Source of the DNA: Actinospineispora eucalypti
GTDB lineage: Bacteria > Actinomycetota > Actinomycetes > Mycobacteriales > Pseudonocardiaceae
Assembly: GCA_014208095.1 (NCBI GenBank)
Contig: JACHMT010000001.1
Coordinates: 3,038,001-3,102,000, forward strand
Length of the DNA stretch: 64,000 bases
Direction: 5' to 3'
Part shown: positions 8,540-17,358 of the stretch, in pieces
How positions within the stretch are numbered: the first letter of the stretch is position 1
Layout: every line of letters starts with the position of its first letter
The notes under the pieces: generated by a model
Told to the model about the DNA's origin: nothing
Seen by the model: only the letters and a program-made list of their open reading frames with translations
Databases searched by the model: none
Made by a program: the position numbers and the translations under genes

Positions 8540-9346
8540 ATGTCGGTGCATGAGGGCCGGCCAGCCGAGGGTGGCCACGCCATGCTCGAGTCCGATTCGA
8601 AAGTCAAGATCCGTGACCTGCACAAGAAGTTCGGCCGCGCCCGGGTACTGCGCGGGGTACACCTGGACTTCGTCGACGACGCGATCACCACGGTGCTGGG
8701 TCCGTCCGGTACCGGCAAGAGCGTGCTGCTCAAGCACATCGTCGGGCTGCTCGCGCCGGACCGCGGCGAGGTCGTGGTGTTCAACCAGAACATCTGGGGG
8801 ATGTCCGAGGCGCAGCGCAACGAACTGCGGAAGCGGTTCGGCGTGCTGTTCCAAGACGGGGCACTGTTCGGCTCGATGAACGTCTACAACAACGTCGCCT
8901 TCCCGCTGCGCAAGAACACCGACATGGACGAGGACCAGATCCGGGAGATCGTCACGCAGCGGTTGGAGGAGGTCGGTCTCACCGCGGCGATGAACCGGTT
9001 CCCGGCCGAGCTGTCCGGCGGCATGAAGAAGCGCGCCGGGTTCGCCCGTGCACTGGCGACGAACCCCGAGGTCGTCATGTTCGACGAGCCGGACTCCGGC
9101 CTGGACCCGGTGCGCACCACGCTGCTGTGCAAGCTCATCCGTGAGGTGCACGCCGAGCACGGCGGCACGTATATCGTCGTCAGCCACGACACCAACACCA
9201 TCCGCACCGTCAGCGACTACGTCGCGGTGCTGTGGCACGGCCAGATCGTGCACAACGGCACGCGCGACGACGCCTTCAACACGACGGATCCCTTCGTCAA
9301 GCAGTTCCTCTCCGGCGGGGCCGAGGGCCCATTGGGGATGGAATGA
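8540..9346 (+). CDS. mceG: Mce-system ABC ATPase (MlaF/Mkl-like)
   Basis: A 268-residue ABC ATPase powering the YrbE permeases. Walker A GPSGTGKS is at residues 54-61, the Q-loop LFQDGALF near 104, the signature LSGGMKKR near 157, Walker B VVMFDEPDSGLDP near 178 and the H-loop VSHD near 213. The ATG at 8540 has AAGGAG 6 nt upstream. In mycobacteria the single MceG is encoded away from the mce operons; here it lies between the permeases and the Mce proteins, giving a self-contained importer. Its stop overlaps the next start as ATGA. The symbol is by analogy. Confidence 0.92.
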   Translation: MSVHEGRPAEGGHAMLESDSKVKIRDLHKKFGRARVLRGVHLDFVDDAITTVLGPSGTGKSVLLKHIVGLLAPDRGEVVVFNQNIWGMSEAQRNELRKRFGVLFQDGALFGSMNVYNNVAFPLRKNTDMDEDQIREIVTQRLEEVGLTAAMNRFPAELSGGMKKRAGFARALATNPEVVMFDEPDSGLDPVRTTLLCKLIREVHAEHGGTYIVVSHDTNTIRTVSDYVAVLWHGQIVHNGTRDDAFNTTDPFVKQFLSGGAEGPLGME

Positions 9347-10584
9347 GTATGGGCATCTCCGGAAAGCTGATCGCCACCCTCGGCCTCGCGGCCGCGGTTG
9401 TCGTCGGCGCGATCGTGTGGCTGAGCAGCGGTTACGACTACCACGCGCGGCTGGTGCTGCCTTCCGCCGCGCAGCTGGTCGCGCACGCCCAGGTGCAGGT
9501 CGACGGCCGCCAGGTCGGGTCCGTGGAGGACATCCAGGCCCGCGACGGCAAGGCCATCGTGACCATCGGGCTGGACGAGCCGATCGCCCCGCTGCACGAC
9601 GGCACCACCACCCGCATCGAGTGGAAGTCGGTGCTCGGTGAGCGGATCATCCAGCTCACTCCCGGCCCCCAGGGCAACCCCGCGCTGCCCGACGGCGCGA
9701 TGATCGACGCGGCCTCGTCCCAGATCGAGGTCGACCAGGTGCTGGCGATGTTCGACGCCCCGACCCGGGCCAAGTTCAACTCGCTGCTCGGCCAGCTCAA
9801 CGGCACGGCCACCGGCCGCGAGGAGCAGCTCAAGCAGACACTGGCCAGCGCCGGCCCGGCGGTCCACGCCTTGGGTGGGCTGCTCGAGGCCGTCGGGCGT
9901 GACGGGCCGGCGATCAAGGAGCTGCTCACCGAGCTGCACCAGGTCACCGGACCGGCCGCGCGACGCGGCGCCGAGCTCCGCACCGCCGTCGACCGGCTCA
10001 CCTCCTTCACCGGCCAGCTCGCCCCCACCCAGGAGGCGCTGCGCCAGGGCCTCAAGGAGACGCCGCCGACACTGGACGCGGCCAAGGCGACGCTGGACAT
10101 GGTGCCCGCCGCCAGCGACGCCACCGTGCCGCTGCTCAACGACCTGCGGCCGGCCATGGACCGGTTGCCGGGGATCGCGCACAAGCTGAACCCGCTGTTC
10201 GACGACCTGCGGCCCACGCTGAAGGACCTGCGGCCCACGCTGAAGGGCACCAGCGACCTGCTGGACGAGACGCCGGCGTTCTTCGACGCCGCCCACTCGT
10301 TCCTGCCGCGGGTCACCGACACGCTCAAGGGCTACACGGGGCCGGTCGGCTTCCTCCGCCCCTACACCCCGGAGCTGGCCGGCTTCCTGACCAACTGGGG
10401 CGACGCCTTCAGCGGTTACGACTCGCAGGGCCACGTCTGGTCGGGCGCTCCGGCAGCGCTGGGTGGGAGCGAGGTCGACGACAGCCCGGTCGGTGGCCTG
10501 CCCTCCGGCATCAAGGACAGGCCGGCCCCGGGTGCCCTGGTCGGGCAGCCGTGGACCGACGCCAATGGAAACGGGATGCGGTGA
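9343..10584 (+). CDS. mceA: Mce family protein 1 (MceA position)
   Basis: A 413-residue Mce protein. The start is taken as ATG 9343 (MSMGISGKLIATLGLAAAVV) because it overlaps the ATPase stop and gives one N-terminal anchor helix (about residues 6-27); longer frames run into the ATPase gene. The MCE/MlaD beta domain follows at about 35-115 (AQVQVDGRQVGSVEDI), then a long helical region rich in DLRP repeats. A direct DNA repeat near 10204-10243 encodes DLRPTLKDLRPTLK. These proteins form the periplasmic or envelope tunnel that hands hydrophobic substrate to the permease. Confidence 0.9.
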   Translation: MSMGISGKLIATLGLAAAVVVGAIVWLSSGYDYHARLVLPSAAQLVAHAQVQVDGRQVGSVEDIQARDGKAIVTIGLDEPIAPLHDGTTTRIEWKSVLGERIIQLTPGPQGNPALPDGAMIDAASSQIEVDQVLAMFDAPTRAKFNSLLGQLNGTATGREEQLKQTLASAGPAVHALGGLLEAVGRDGPAIKELLTELHQVTGPAARRGAELRTAVDRLTSFTGQLAPTQEALRQGLKETPPTLDAAKATLDMVPAASDATVPLLNDLRPAMDRLPGIAHKLNPLFDDLRPTLKDLRPTLKGTSDLLDETPAFFDAAHSFLPRVTDTLKGYTGPVGFLRPYTPELAGFLTNWGDAFSGYDSQGHVWSGAPAALGGSEVDDSPVGGLPSGIKDRPAPGALVGQPWTDANGNGMR

Positions 10585-10591
10585 GCGCGGC

Positions 10592-11965
10592 ATGAGAACA
10601 CTGGTGAGGATGAGCGTGGCGATGGTCGTCGCGCTGACCGTGACGGCGGTGTCCTTCGCGATCACCGCCGCCACGCCCAAGGACGAGCGCTTCCTGCTGA
10701 CCGCGGAGTTCGCCGACGCCAGCCCGCTGGACGTCGGGAACGACGTCAAGGCGTCCGGCGTGACCATCGGCTCGATCGTGGGCTTCACGATCCGGGGCGG
10801 GCACGCCTTCGTGCAGATGATCGTCGACGGCTCGGCGCTGCCGCTGCACGACGACGCCAAGGTCACGATCACGGCGAAGGACCTGCTCGGTGAGCGATTC
10901 GTGAAGCTGGAGCGGGGCACCCCCTCGGCGCCGCCGCTCTCGGCGCCCTACACGATCTCCGCCGCGCACACCTCCACCGAGACCACGGTGGAGGACGTGG
11001 TCAACTCGCTGGACGACCCGACCAGCGCCGGGCTCTCGGCGATGTTGACCACCCTGGGTGAGGGGCTGCACGCGAACGGCCCGCAGGCGGCCGCCGCGAT
11101 CACCGCGCTGGCCCCGGCGATGAAGCAGGCCGACGAGCTGGCCCGGCTGCTCAGCGAGCAGAACCAGGTACTTACCAGCCTCGTTGACAGCACCACGCCG
11201 GTGGCTGCCGAGGTGGCCGCCGGCCGGGGCCAGAACCTGGACCGGATGGTGGGCGCCACCGAGCGCACCCTGTCGGCCGTCGCGGCGAACCGGCAGGCGA
11301 CCGCGGACTCGCTGCAGCGGCTGCCCGGGACCCTGGCCAGCGCCCAGAACACCCTGGCGCAGACGGCCGCCACCGCGGAGTCGGCGACCCCGAGCCTGCG
11401 GGACGCCCGGCCGTTCACCGACCAGCTGGTGGACATCAACCGGGAGCTCAGGGAGTTCGCCGAGTCGGCCGACCCGGCCCTCGACTCGCTGACCCCGGTG
11501 CTGGAGCGGGCGCGGAAGCTCGTCGACGAGGCCAGGCCGGTGGTCGAGGACCTCCGGCCGACCGCCCGTGCCCTGCGCACCACCGCGTCGTCCGCGCGCC
11601 GGATCTGCGAGATCGGTGTGCTGTGCAAGCGGTTCACCAACCTGATGGAGTTCGCTAAGTTCTGGTCGCTGTCCACCACGGGCTACGACGGGCTCAGCCA
11701 CTACTTCCGGGCGGCCGTCAAGTACAGCCCCGTCCCCGGGGCACGCACCGTGGTCGGCCCCATCCCCGGCGCGCCGGAGAGCCCGGCGCCCGCGCTGCCG
11801 ATGCCCGTACCCGGGCGGGTCCCGCTGCCCGGCACCTGTGACGGGAAGGACAGCCACCCGTGTGAGAACGAGACCGGGCCGGACAAGATCGGTGGCCGCA
11901 GCGCCACCGGCCTCACCCCAAAGCAGGAGCACGACGTGCTCGGCCAGATGCTGGGAGGCCACTGA
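10592..11965 (+). CDS. mceB: Mce family protein 2 (MceB position)
   Basis: A 457-residue Mce protein starting MRTLVRMSVAMVVALTVTAV at ATG 10592, 8 nt after the previous stop; upstream in-frame starts would read through the end of gene 1. It has an N-terminal anchor (about 7-28), an MCE domain at about 38-118 (DVGNDVKASGVTIGSIVGF), and a helical stretch. The tail holds a Pro-rich segment and two cysteines (GTCDGKDSHPCEN) that could form a disulfide. No lipobox is present. Confidence 0.9.
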   Translation: MRTLVRMSVAMVVALTVTAVSFAITAATPKDERFLLTAEFADASPLDVGNDVKASGVTIGSIVGFTIRGGHAFVQMIVDGSALPLHDDAKVTITAKDLLGERFVKLERGTPSAPPLSAPYTISAAHTSTETTVEDVVNSLDDPTSAGLSAMLTTLGEGLHANGPQAAAAITALAPAMKQADELARLLSEQNQVLTSLVDSTTPVAAEVAAGRGQNLDRMVGATERTLSAVAANRQATADSLQRLPGTLASAQNTLAQTAATAESATPSLRDARPFTDQLVDINRELREFAESADPALDSLTPVLERARKLVDEARPVVEDLRPTARALRTTASSARRICEIGVLCKRFTNLMEFAKFWSLSTTGYDGLSHYFRAAVKYSPVPGARTVVGPIPGAPESPAPALPMPVPGRVPLPGTCDGKDSHPCENETGPDKIGGRSATGLTPKQEHDVLGQMLGGH

Positions 11966-11967
11966 CC

Positions 11968-13233
11968 ATGGCACGCAACCCGAATAGCAAGACCGGCACG
12001 TACGTCATCGGGGTCATCGGGATCCTGGTGGTCGTCGGCATCGGGCTCCTGGCCGCGACGGCGCACAAGGGCCTGCCCTTCGTGCCCCGCACCGAGGTGA
12101 GAGCGGCGTTCACCAACGTCGACTCGCTCAAGCCCGGTGACGAGGTACGGGAGTTCAGCTCCCGGATCGGCCAAGTCGAGAAGATCGACTACGTCGACGG
12201 AAAGGCGGTCGTGACGATGGCGCTGGACGGTGACCGCGAGGCCTACGCGGACGCGTCGGCGCAGGTCTGGGACTTCTCTGCCCTGGCACAGAAGTTCGTG
12301 GAGCTCAACCTGGGCACCCCCACCGCCGGACCGCTCGGGGACCGGGTCATCGCCTCCGAGCGGAACACCGACTCCGACAGCATCAACGAGCTGCTCAACG
12401 TGTTCGACCCGAAGACCCGGGCAGCGACCTCGACCTTCCTGGCCGACTTCGGCGGCGGGATGACCGGGCACGGCCAGGGGTTCCAGGGCCTGGTGCACAA
12501 CTCGCCGGCGCTGGTCAAGGACATCGGGTCGGTGTCCTCGGCCCTGGCCGACCCGGATGCCGAGCTGCCCGAGACGCTGCGCAGCATCGACCGTCTGGCC
12601 GGCCGGTTCGCCGACCGGCGGGGGGACATCGAGGCCACGGTGCGCGACTTCGGCACCACCATGGAGGCCATTTCGGTGGACGACGCCAAGCCGCTGAGCG
12701 CGTCGTTGCAGAAGCTGCCGAGCACGCTGGACACCGCCAAGACCGCCCTGGACGCTCTCAACACGCCGCTGAGCGACACGGCGTCGGCCTTCGAGACCGG
12801 CCGGCCCGGTTTCAAGGGCCTGGGCGACGCGACCCCGGACACCCGCGCATTCCTGCGGGACAGCCGGACGCCGCTGGACAAGGTGCCCGACGTCTCGGAC
12901 GACGCGAAGCCCGCCGTCAGAGAGCTGAGCGACACCTTCGCCGACGTCAGTCCACTCGCCCCGAAGGTGCGCACGACCTTCGAGAACGCGGCCGAGCCAC
13001 TGGACGTGCTGAAGGGCTACGCCCGGGAGACCGGCTGGTGGGCCGTCCGGCTGCACAGCTTCGTGTCCGAGAGCGTGGCGCCCGGGATCCACTACGCCAA
13101 CGCGAACGCCAACGTCGGCGCCGCGACCGTCACCGGGTCGGTCATCCGCGACCGGTTCACCGTCCCCCGCAACCCGTACCCGAAGCCGGGCGCGGCCTCG
13201 TTCGACCGCGCTGGCGCGCCGGGAGGTAAGTGA
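11968..13233 (+). CDS. mceC: Mce family protein 3 (MceC position)
   Basis: A 421-residue Mce protein. The ATG at 11968 follows the previous stop by 2 nt with GGAGG nearby. The anchor TYVIGVIGILVVVGIGLLAA covers about residues 11-30, and the MCE domain follows at about 40-125 (DSLKPGDEVREFSSRIGQVE). The rest is helical with repeated heptad-like segments. It ends RNPYPKPGAASFD, a motif also found near the end of Mce protein 6. Confidence 0.9.
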   Translation: MARNPNSKTGTYVIGVIGILVVVGIGLLAATAHKGLPFVPRTEVRAAFTNVDSLKPGDEVREFSSRIGQVEKIDYVDGKAVVTMALDGDREAYADASAQVWDFSALAQKFVELNLGTPTAGPLGDRVIASERNTDSDSINELLNVFDPKTRAATSTFLADFGGGMTGHGQGFQGLVHNSPALVKDIGSVSSALADPDAELPETLRSIDRLAGRFADRRGDIEATVRDFGTTMEAISVDDAKPLSASLQKLPSTLDTAKTALDALNTPLSDTASAFETGRPGFKGLGDATPDTRAFLRDSRTPLDKVPDVSDDAKPAVRELSDTFADVSPLAPKVRTTFENAAEPLDVLKGYARETGWWAVRLHSFVSESVAPGIHYANANANVGAATVTGSVIRDRFTVPRNPYPKPGAASFDRAGAPGGK

Positions 13234-14777
13234 TGAGCAGCTCGGATGCCGACGAGGTCGAGGAGCTGACCCCGGAAGAGGTCGCCTCGGCCCGGAAGAC
13301 CCGGCGGATCAACCGGTACGTGGGCGTGGGCATGATCCTCGCCACCGTGCTCGCCCTCTGGGGCGTGTACCACAAGGAGCAGATCGCCACCACGCTCAGC
13401 TTCGGCGACACCATCACCGCGCGGTTCGACCGGCCCTACAAGCTCCGCCCGTACCGCAACGACGTCAAGGTGGCCGGCGTACAGGTCGGAACGGTAAAGA
13501 GCGAGGAGTACGACGAGCAGTCCGGCACATCCGTGGTCACCATGAAGGTGGGCAGCGGCGTGCTGGACAAGCTCGGGCGGGCGCCGTCGGCACACATCCG
13601 GCCGACCTTGATCCTCGGCGGTAACTACTACGTCGACCTGGTGCCCGGTGGCGGGCCGGGCCGCTTCGACGGCGAGGAGATCCCGCTGGAGCGCACGAGC
13701 ATCCCGGTCGAACTGGACCGGGTGCTCTCCAGCCTGAACCAGTCCGCCCGCGACGGGTTCCAGGGGATGACGGCAAAGTTCGAGGAGACGCTCCGGACGG
13801 GCAGCCGGGAGGCCCTGCGCACCCTGCTGCAGGACGCCCCGGGGACGCTGCGCCCGGCGGGGAACGTCTTCGAGGGCCTGCAGGGCACCCAGCCGGACAA
13901 GGACTTCACCAACATCGTGTCGGGTTTCGACAACGCGGCCCGCGCGTTCAGCCGCACCGACGGTCAGGTCGACCGCATCCTCACCTCGCTCAACCGGACC
14001 TCCGGGGCGCTGGCCGGGGGCGGGCCGGAGCTGGCCCAGGCCGCCCGAATCAGCGCGGACATGCTGCGCACCACCCGGGCCGGCCTGATCGACCTGCAGC
14101 CGACGCTGACCAAGCTCACCGACACCGCGCCAGCCTTCCGGGACAGCGCGAAGGCGCTCGGCCCGGCGTTCGAGACGCTGGACCCGGTGCTCGGCGACAC
14201 CCGGGACATGGTGGCCGACCTGCGGCCACTGATGTCCGACCTGCGGCCCGCGGTCGACGACCTGGTCCCGACCACCGACCGGCTGACCGGCTCGTTCGAC
14301 GACCTCAGCGGCGACGCCCTGAACCGGGTCAACGGCCCGCTGCTCGACGCGCTGACCTCGCAGTGGCACGGCACGAAGCCGTACCCGAACGGAGGGGCAA
14401 ACAACAACGAGTGGTACAAGGAGCTGGGGTACCTGTTCTCGCACCTGAACAACACCTTCTCCACCTTCGACCGCAACGGCGCCTTCGCCCGGCTCACCGC
14501 GGGCATCCCGTCGAGCAACACCCTCGGCGGCAGCACCGAGCTGGTGCCGGGTGTCGAGCAGGGTGCCGAGATGTTCGGGCTGCAGCAGCCGCCCGGTCCG
14601 CAGGGTGGGAAGCCGGCCCAGGTGCCGGACCCGCCCATCCCCAACCCGCTGTACGCCCCCGGCAAGGGTCAGCCCGCCATCCCGCCGGCCGACAAGCTGC
14701 CGAGCGCCCCGCACAAGTCCGACTCGGACAGCAAGCCGAGCATCCCCCTCCTCGGCCACCTCGGAGGTGACAACTGA
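13233..14777 (+). CDS. mceD: Mce family protein 4 (MceD position)
   Basis: A 514-residue Mce protein, the longest of the six. The ATG at 13233 overlaps the preceding stop (TGATG) with GGGAGG 7 nt upstream; a GTG one codon earlier is also possible. A charged cytoplasmic N-terminus (SSDADEVEELTPEEV) precedes an anchor at about 31-50 and an MCE domain at about 55-140 (VKVAGVQVGTVKSEEYDEQS). The last 60 residues are Pro/Gly-rich, as in mycobacterial MceD-type tails. Confidence 0.9.
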   Translation: MSSSDADEVEELTPEEVASARKTRRINRYVGVGMILATVLALWGVYHKEQIATTLSFGDTITARFDRPYKLRPYRNDVKVAGVQVGTVKSEEYDEQSGTSVVTMKVGSGVLDKLGRAPSAHIRPTLILGGNYYVDLVPGGGPGRFDGEEIPLERTSIPVELDRVLSSLNQSARDGFQGMTAKFEETLRTGSREALRTLLQDAPGTLRPAGNVFEGLQGTQPDKDFTNIVSGFDNAARAFSRTDGQVDRILTSLNRTSGALAGGGPELAQAARISADMLRTTRAGLIDLQPTLTKLTDTAPAFRDSAKALGPAFETLDPVLGDTRDMVADLRPLMSDLRPAVDDLVPTTDRLTGSFDDLSGDALNRVNGPLLDALTSQWHGTKPYPNGGANNNEWYKELGYLFSHLNNTFSTFDRNGAFARLTAGIPSSNTLGGSTELVPGVEQGAEMFGLQQPPGPQGGKPAQVPDPPIPNPLYAPGKGQPAIPPADKLPSAPHKSDSDSKPSIPLLGHLGGDN

Positions 14778-16066
14778 TGGCCGCCACCTTCAGCCGGATC
14801 CGATCGACCCCCGGGCTGCTCGGGTACGTGGTGACCCTGGTGCTGTTCCTGGCCCTCGGGCTCGCCGCGACGCTCATCATGGTCAGCCAGTCCGCCTCGG
14901 CGCTGCCCTGGCAGAAGACGATGACGATCAAGGCCGAGTTCGCCGAGGTGCCGGCAGTCACCACCAAGAGCTCGCAGCAGGTGCGAATCGCCGGTGTCGA
15001 GGTCGGCAAGATCACCGACTCGGAGGTCACCGACCGGGGCACCGCGCTGCTCACCCTGACCATCAAGGGTGATCAGGAGATCTACAGCAATGCCGTCGCG
15101 GTGCTGCGGGCGGTCAACCCGCTGAACCAGATGTACGTCAACATCGAGCCGGGCGGGCACCCGGGCAACCGACTCGGGGACGGGGCCACCATCCCGCTCC
15201 AGCAGACCCGCAAGCCGGTCCAGACCGACCAGATCCTGGACAAGTTCGATCCCAAGGCCCAGGCGGCGATCACCGACCTGCTCTCGCAGTCCGACGTCGC
15301 GCTGGCCTCGGCGCCCCGCGACCTGGCGCCCGGCTTGAACGGCGTGGACAAGACGCTGCTCGACCTCAAGCCGGTCACGACGGCGCTGGAGACGCGGCGG
15401 GAGAAGCTGAAGCAACTGATCACCTCGGTCGGCCAGATCGCCCAGGCGGTCGGCGGGAACCAGGAGCGGGCCGTGCGGCTGGCCGACTCCACCGAGCAGA
15501 CCCTCGGGGTGCTGGCCGAGCACGACCGCGACCTGCAGGCGACGCTGCGGCACCTGCCCGGCCTCTACGGCCAGCTGACCCGGACCTTCCACGCCACTCA
15601 GGACCTGACCAACCAGCTGGACCCGACGCTGGACAACCTCAAGGCGGTCTCCGGGGAGCTCCCCGACACCCTGGACAAGTTCACCGACACCGTCGACACC
15701 CTGGGCGACACGGTGAAGGCGGCGAAGCCGGTGGTCCGCGATGGGCGGGGCCTGGTGGCCGACCTGCGACCGATGGCGGGCAACCTCAACCACGCCACCG
15801 AGGATCTGCGCCCGGTCACGCGTGAGTTCCCCCGAATCACCGGCCTGGCCGTCGACTACCTCGACGAGCTGCGGGCCTTCACCTACAACACCTCGTCGGT
15901 GTTCGGGGTGCAGGACGCCCGTAGCGGAATCATCCGCGGCCACGTGATCGCCCCTCTGCCGGACACCATCGGTATCCCTGCCGGCAACGGAGGCCCGACC
16001 CGATACGTGCCGACCCCCGAAGAGAGCGGCATCCCGTACGTCACCAAGCCGAAGGGCGGCCGCTGA
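14777..16066 (+). CDS. mceE: Mce family protein 5 (MceE position)
   Basis: A 429-residue Mce protein with TGATG overlap at its start and GGAGGT upstream. The anchor (GLLGYVVTLVLFLALGLAAT) covers about residues 14-33, and the MCE domain follows at about 45-130 (VRIAGVEVGKITDSEVTD). In mycobacteria the MceE protein is a lipoprotein; here no Cys lipobox follows the hydrophobic segment, so it is probably anchored by the uncleaved helix. Confidence 0.9.
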   Translation: MAATFSRIRSTPGLLGYVVTLVLFLALGLAATLIMVSQSASALPWQKTMTIKAEFAEVPAVTTKSSQQVRIAGVEVGKITDSEVTDRGTALLTLTIKGDQEIYSNAVAVLRAVNPLNQMYVNIEPGGHPGNRLGDGATIPLQQTRKPVQTDQILDKFDPKAQAAITDLLSQSDVALASAPRDLAPGLNGVDKTLLDLKPVTTALETRREKLKQLITSVGQIAQAVGGNQERAVRLADSTEQTLGVLAEHDRDLQATLRHLPGLYGQLTRTFHATQDLTNQLDPTLDNLKAVSGELPDTLDKFTDTVDTLGDTVKAAKPVVRDGRGLVADLRPMAGNLNHATEDLRPVTREFPRITGLAVDYLDELRAFTYNTSSVFGVQDARSGIIRGHVIAPLPDTIGIPAGNGGPTRYVPTPEESGIPYVTKPKGGR

Positions 16067-17358
16067 TGGAGACCGACATGGCCCAGGCCCGTAAGGCGGC
16101 GATCATCCTCGGGGTGTTCTTCGCCATCTGCCTCGGGATCCTGGTCTACCTGTTCACCGGCACGCCGCTGCGGGTGCCGCTGCTCGAGGCCAGCCGGGCC
16201 TACGAGGTGACGGTGACCGTCAAGGACATCGACAACCTCGTCCCGGCCGGGCAGGTCCGCATCGCGGGCGTCCAGGTCGGCGAGATCAAGGGCGTCCGGC
16301 GGACGGACAACGGCATAGACGTCACCATGGCCCTGGACGAGTCGGCCGCGCCACTGCACCAGGGCGCCAAGGTCCGCGTCGGGGCCCGGTCGGTGGTCGA
16401 GGAGACGTACCTGGAGGTCACCGACGGTTCCGGGGCGGTGCTGCCCTCGAGGGCGCACCTGACCGACGACGCGGTGCGCCAGAGCGTGCAGCTGCGCGAC
16501 CTGTTGCACGACCTGGACCCGAAGGCCCGCGAGGACCTGGGTGGCGCCCTGCGGGCGCTGGGAACCGGCACCGCCGGGACAACAAAGCAGGTGGACGCGC
16601 TGTTCGACGGCTTCGGCAAGCTCGGCGGCGACGGCTTCACAGCCCTGGACGCGATCGCCGCGCAGTCTGAGGCGCTCAAGCAGGTCACCCACGAGACCGG
16701 GGTGCTGATGGACAACCTGGACACCAGCGAAGGCGCTATCGCCGACCTGGTGTCCAACAGCGAGCGCATCACCGCCGCGACCGCGGGGGAGAAGGAGTCC
16801 TTCGAGGAGCTGATGCGTAAGCTGCCCCCGGTGCTGGACAGTGCCAAGGTGGCCACCGGCTCGCTGACGGAGCTGGCCGGCGCGCTGCGGCCGGTGGCGG
16901 CCGACCTGAGGGCGGCCGGTCCCGACCTGGGTGACGGCCTGCGCAAGCTGCCGCCGATCAGCCACGAGCTGCGGGAGCTGACCCCGGCGCTGGACGACAC
17001 CCTGGATCGGGCGCCGAAGACGCTGCGGGAGGTGCCCCGCTTCCACGACGACGTGAGCCCGGTGGTCGACCCGGCGCGCGACATGCTCGCCGAGCTGAAC
17101 CCGGCGCTGAGGTACATCAGGCCGTACGGCAAGGAGATCGGCGGGTTCTTCGCCAACTTCGCCGCGATGATCGGCTACCGCGCGGAGGACAACGTGCACT
17201 ACTTCCGGCTGCTGGCGCTGGGCAACGAGACGTTCGTCCAGAACCCGACCACCCAGGGTTTGGCCACGTACCGGAACCCGTATCCGAAGCCCGGGGCGGG
17301 CACCAACCCGGGACCGTTCAAGGGTGACTACCCCCGCGTGGAGCGTGCGCCTCGATGA
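16066..17358 (+). CDS. mceF: Mce family protein 6 (MceF position)
   Basis: A 430-residue Mce protein; ATG 16066 overlaps the preceding stop, and ATG 16078 (MAQARK) is an alternative. The anchor AAIILGVFFAICLGILVYLF covers about 11-30, and the MCE domain follows at about 43-125 (VRIAGVQVGEIKGVRRTDNG). The C-terminus carries YRNPYPKPGAGTNPG, matching the end of Mce protein 3. Its stop overlaps the MMPL start as ATGA. Confidence 0.9.
   Translation: METDMAQARKAAIILGVFFAICLGILVYLFTGTPLRVPLLEASRAYEVTVTVKDIDNLVPAGQVRIAGVQVGEIKGVRRTDNGIDVTMALDESAAPLHQGAKVRVGARSVVEETYLEVTDGSGAVLPSRAHLTDDAVRQSVQLRDLLHDLDPKAREDLGGALRALGTGTAGTTKQVDALFDGFGKLGGDGFTALDAIAAQSEALKQVTHETGVLMDNLDTSEGAIADLVSNSERITAATAGEKESFEELMRKLPPVLDSAKVATGSLTELAGALRPVAADLRAAGPDLGDGLRKLPPISHELRELTPALDDTLDRAPKTLREVPRFHDDVSPVVDPARDMLAELNPALRYIRPYGKEIGGFFANFAAMIGYRAEDNVHYFRLLALGNETFVQNPTTQGLATYRNPYPKPGAGTNPGPFKGDYPRVERAPR

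Noticed and set aside
9217..10920. Long minus-strand frame across the first Mce genes
   Set aside because: Low-complexity Arg/Val/Gly-rich shadow with no domain; the same is true of the minus frames at 10511, 11701, 13092, 14669 and 15883.
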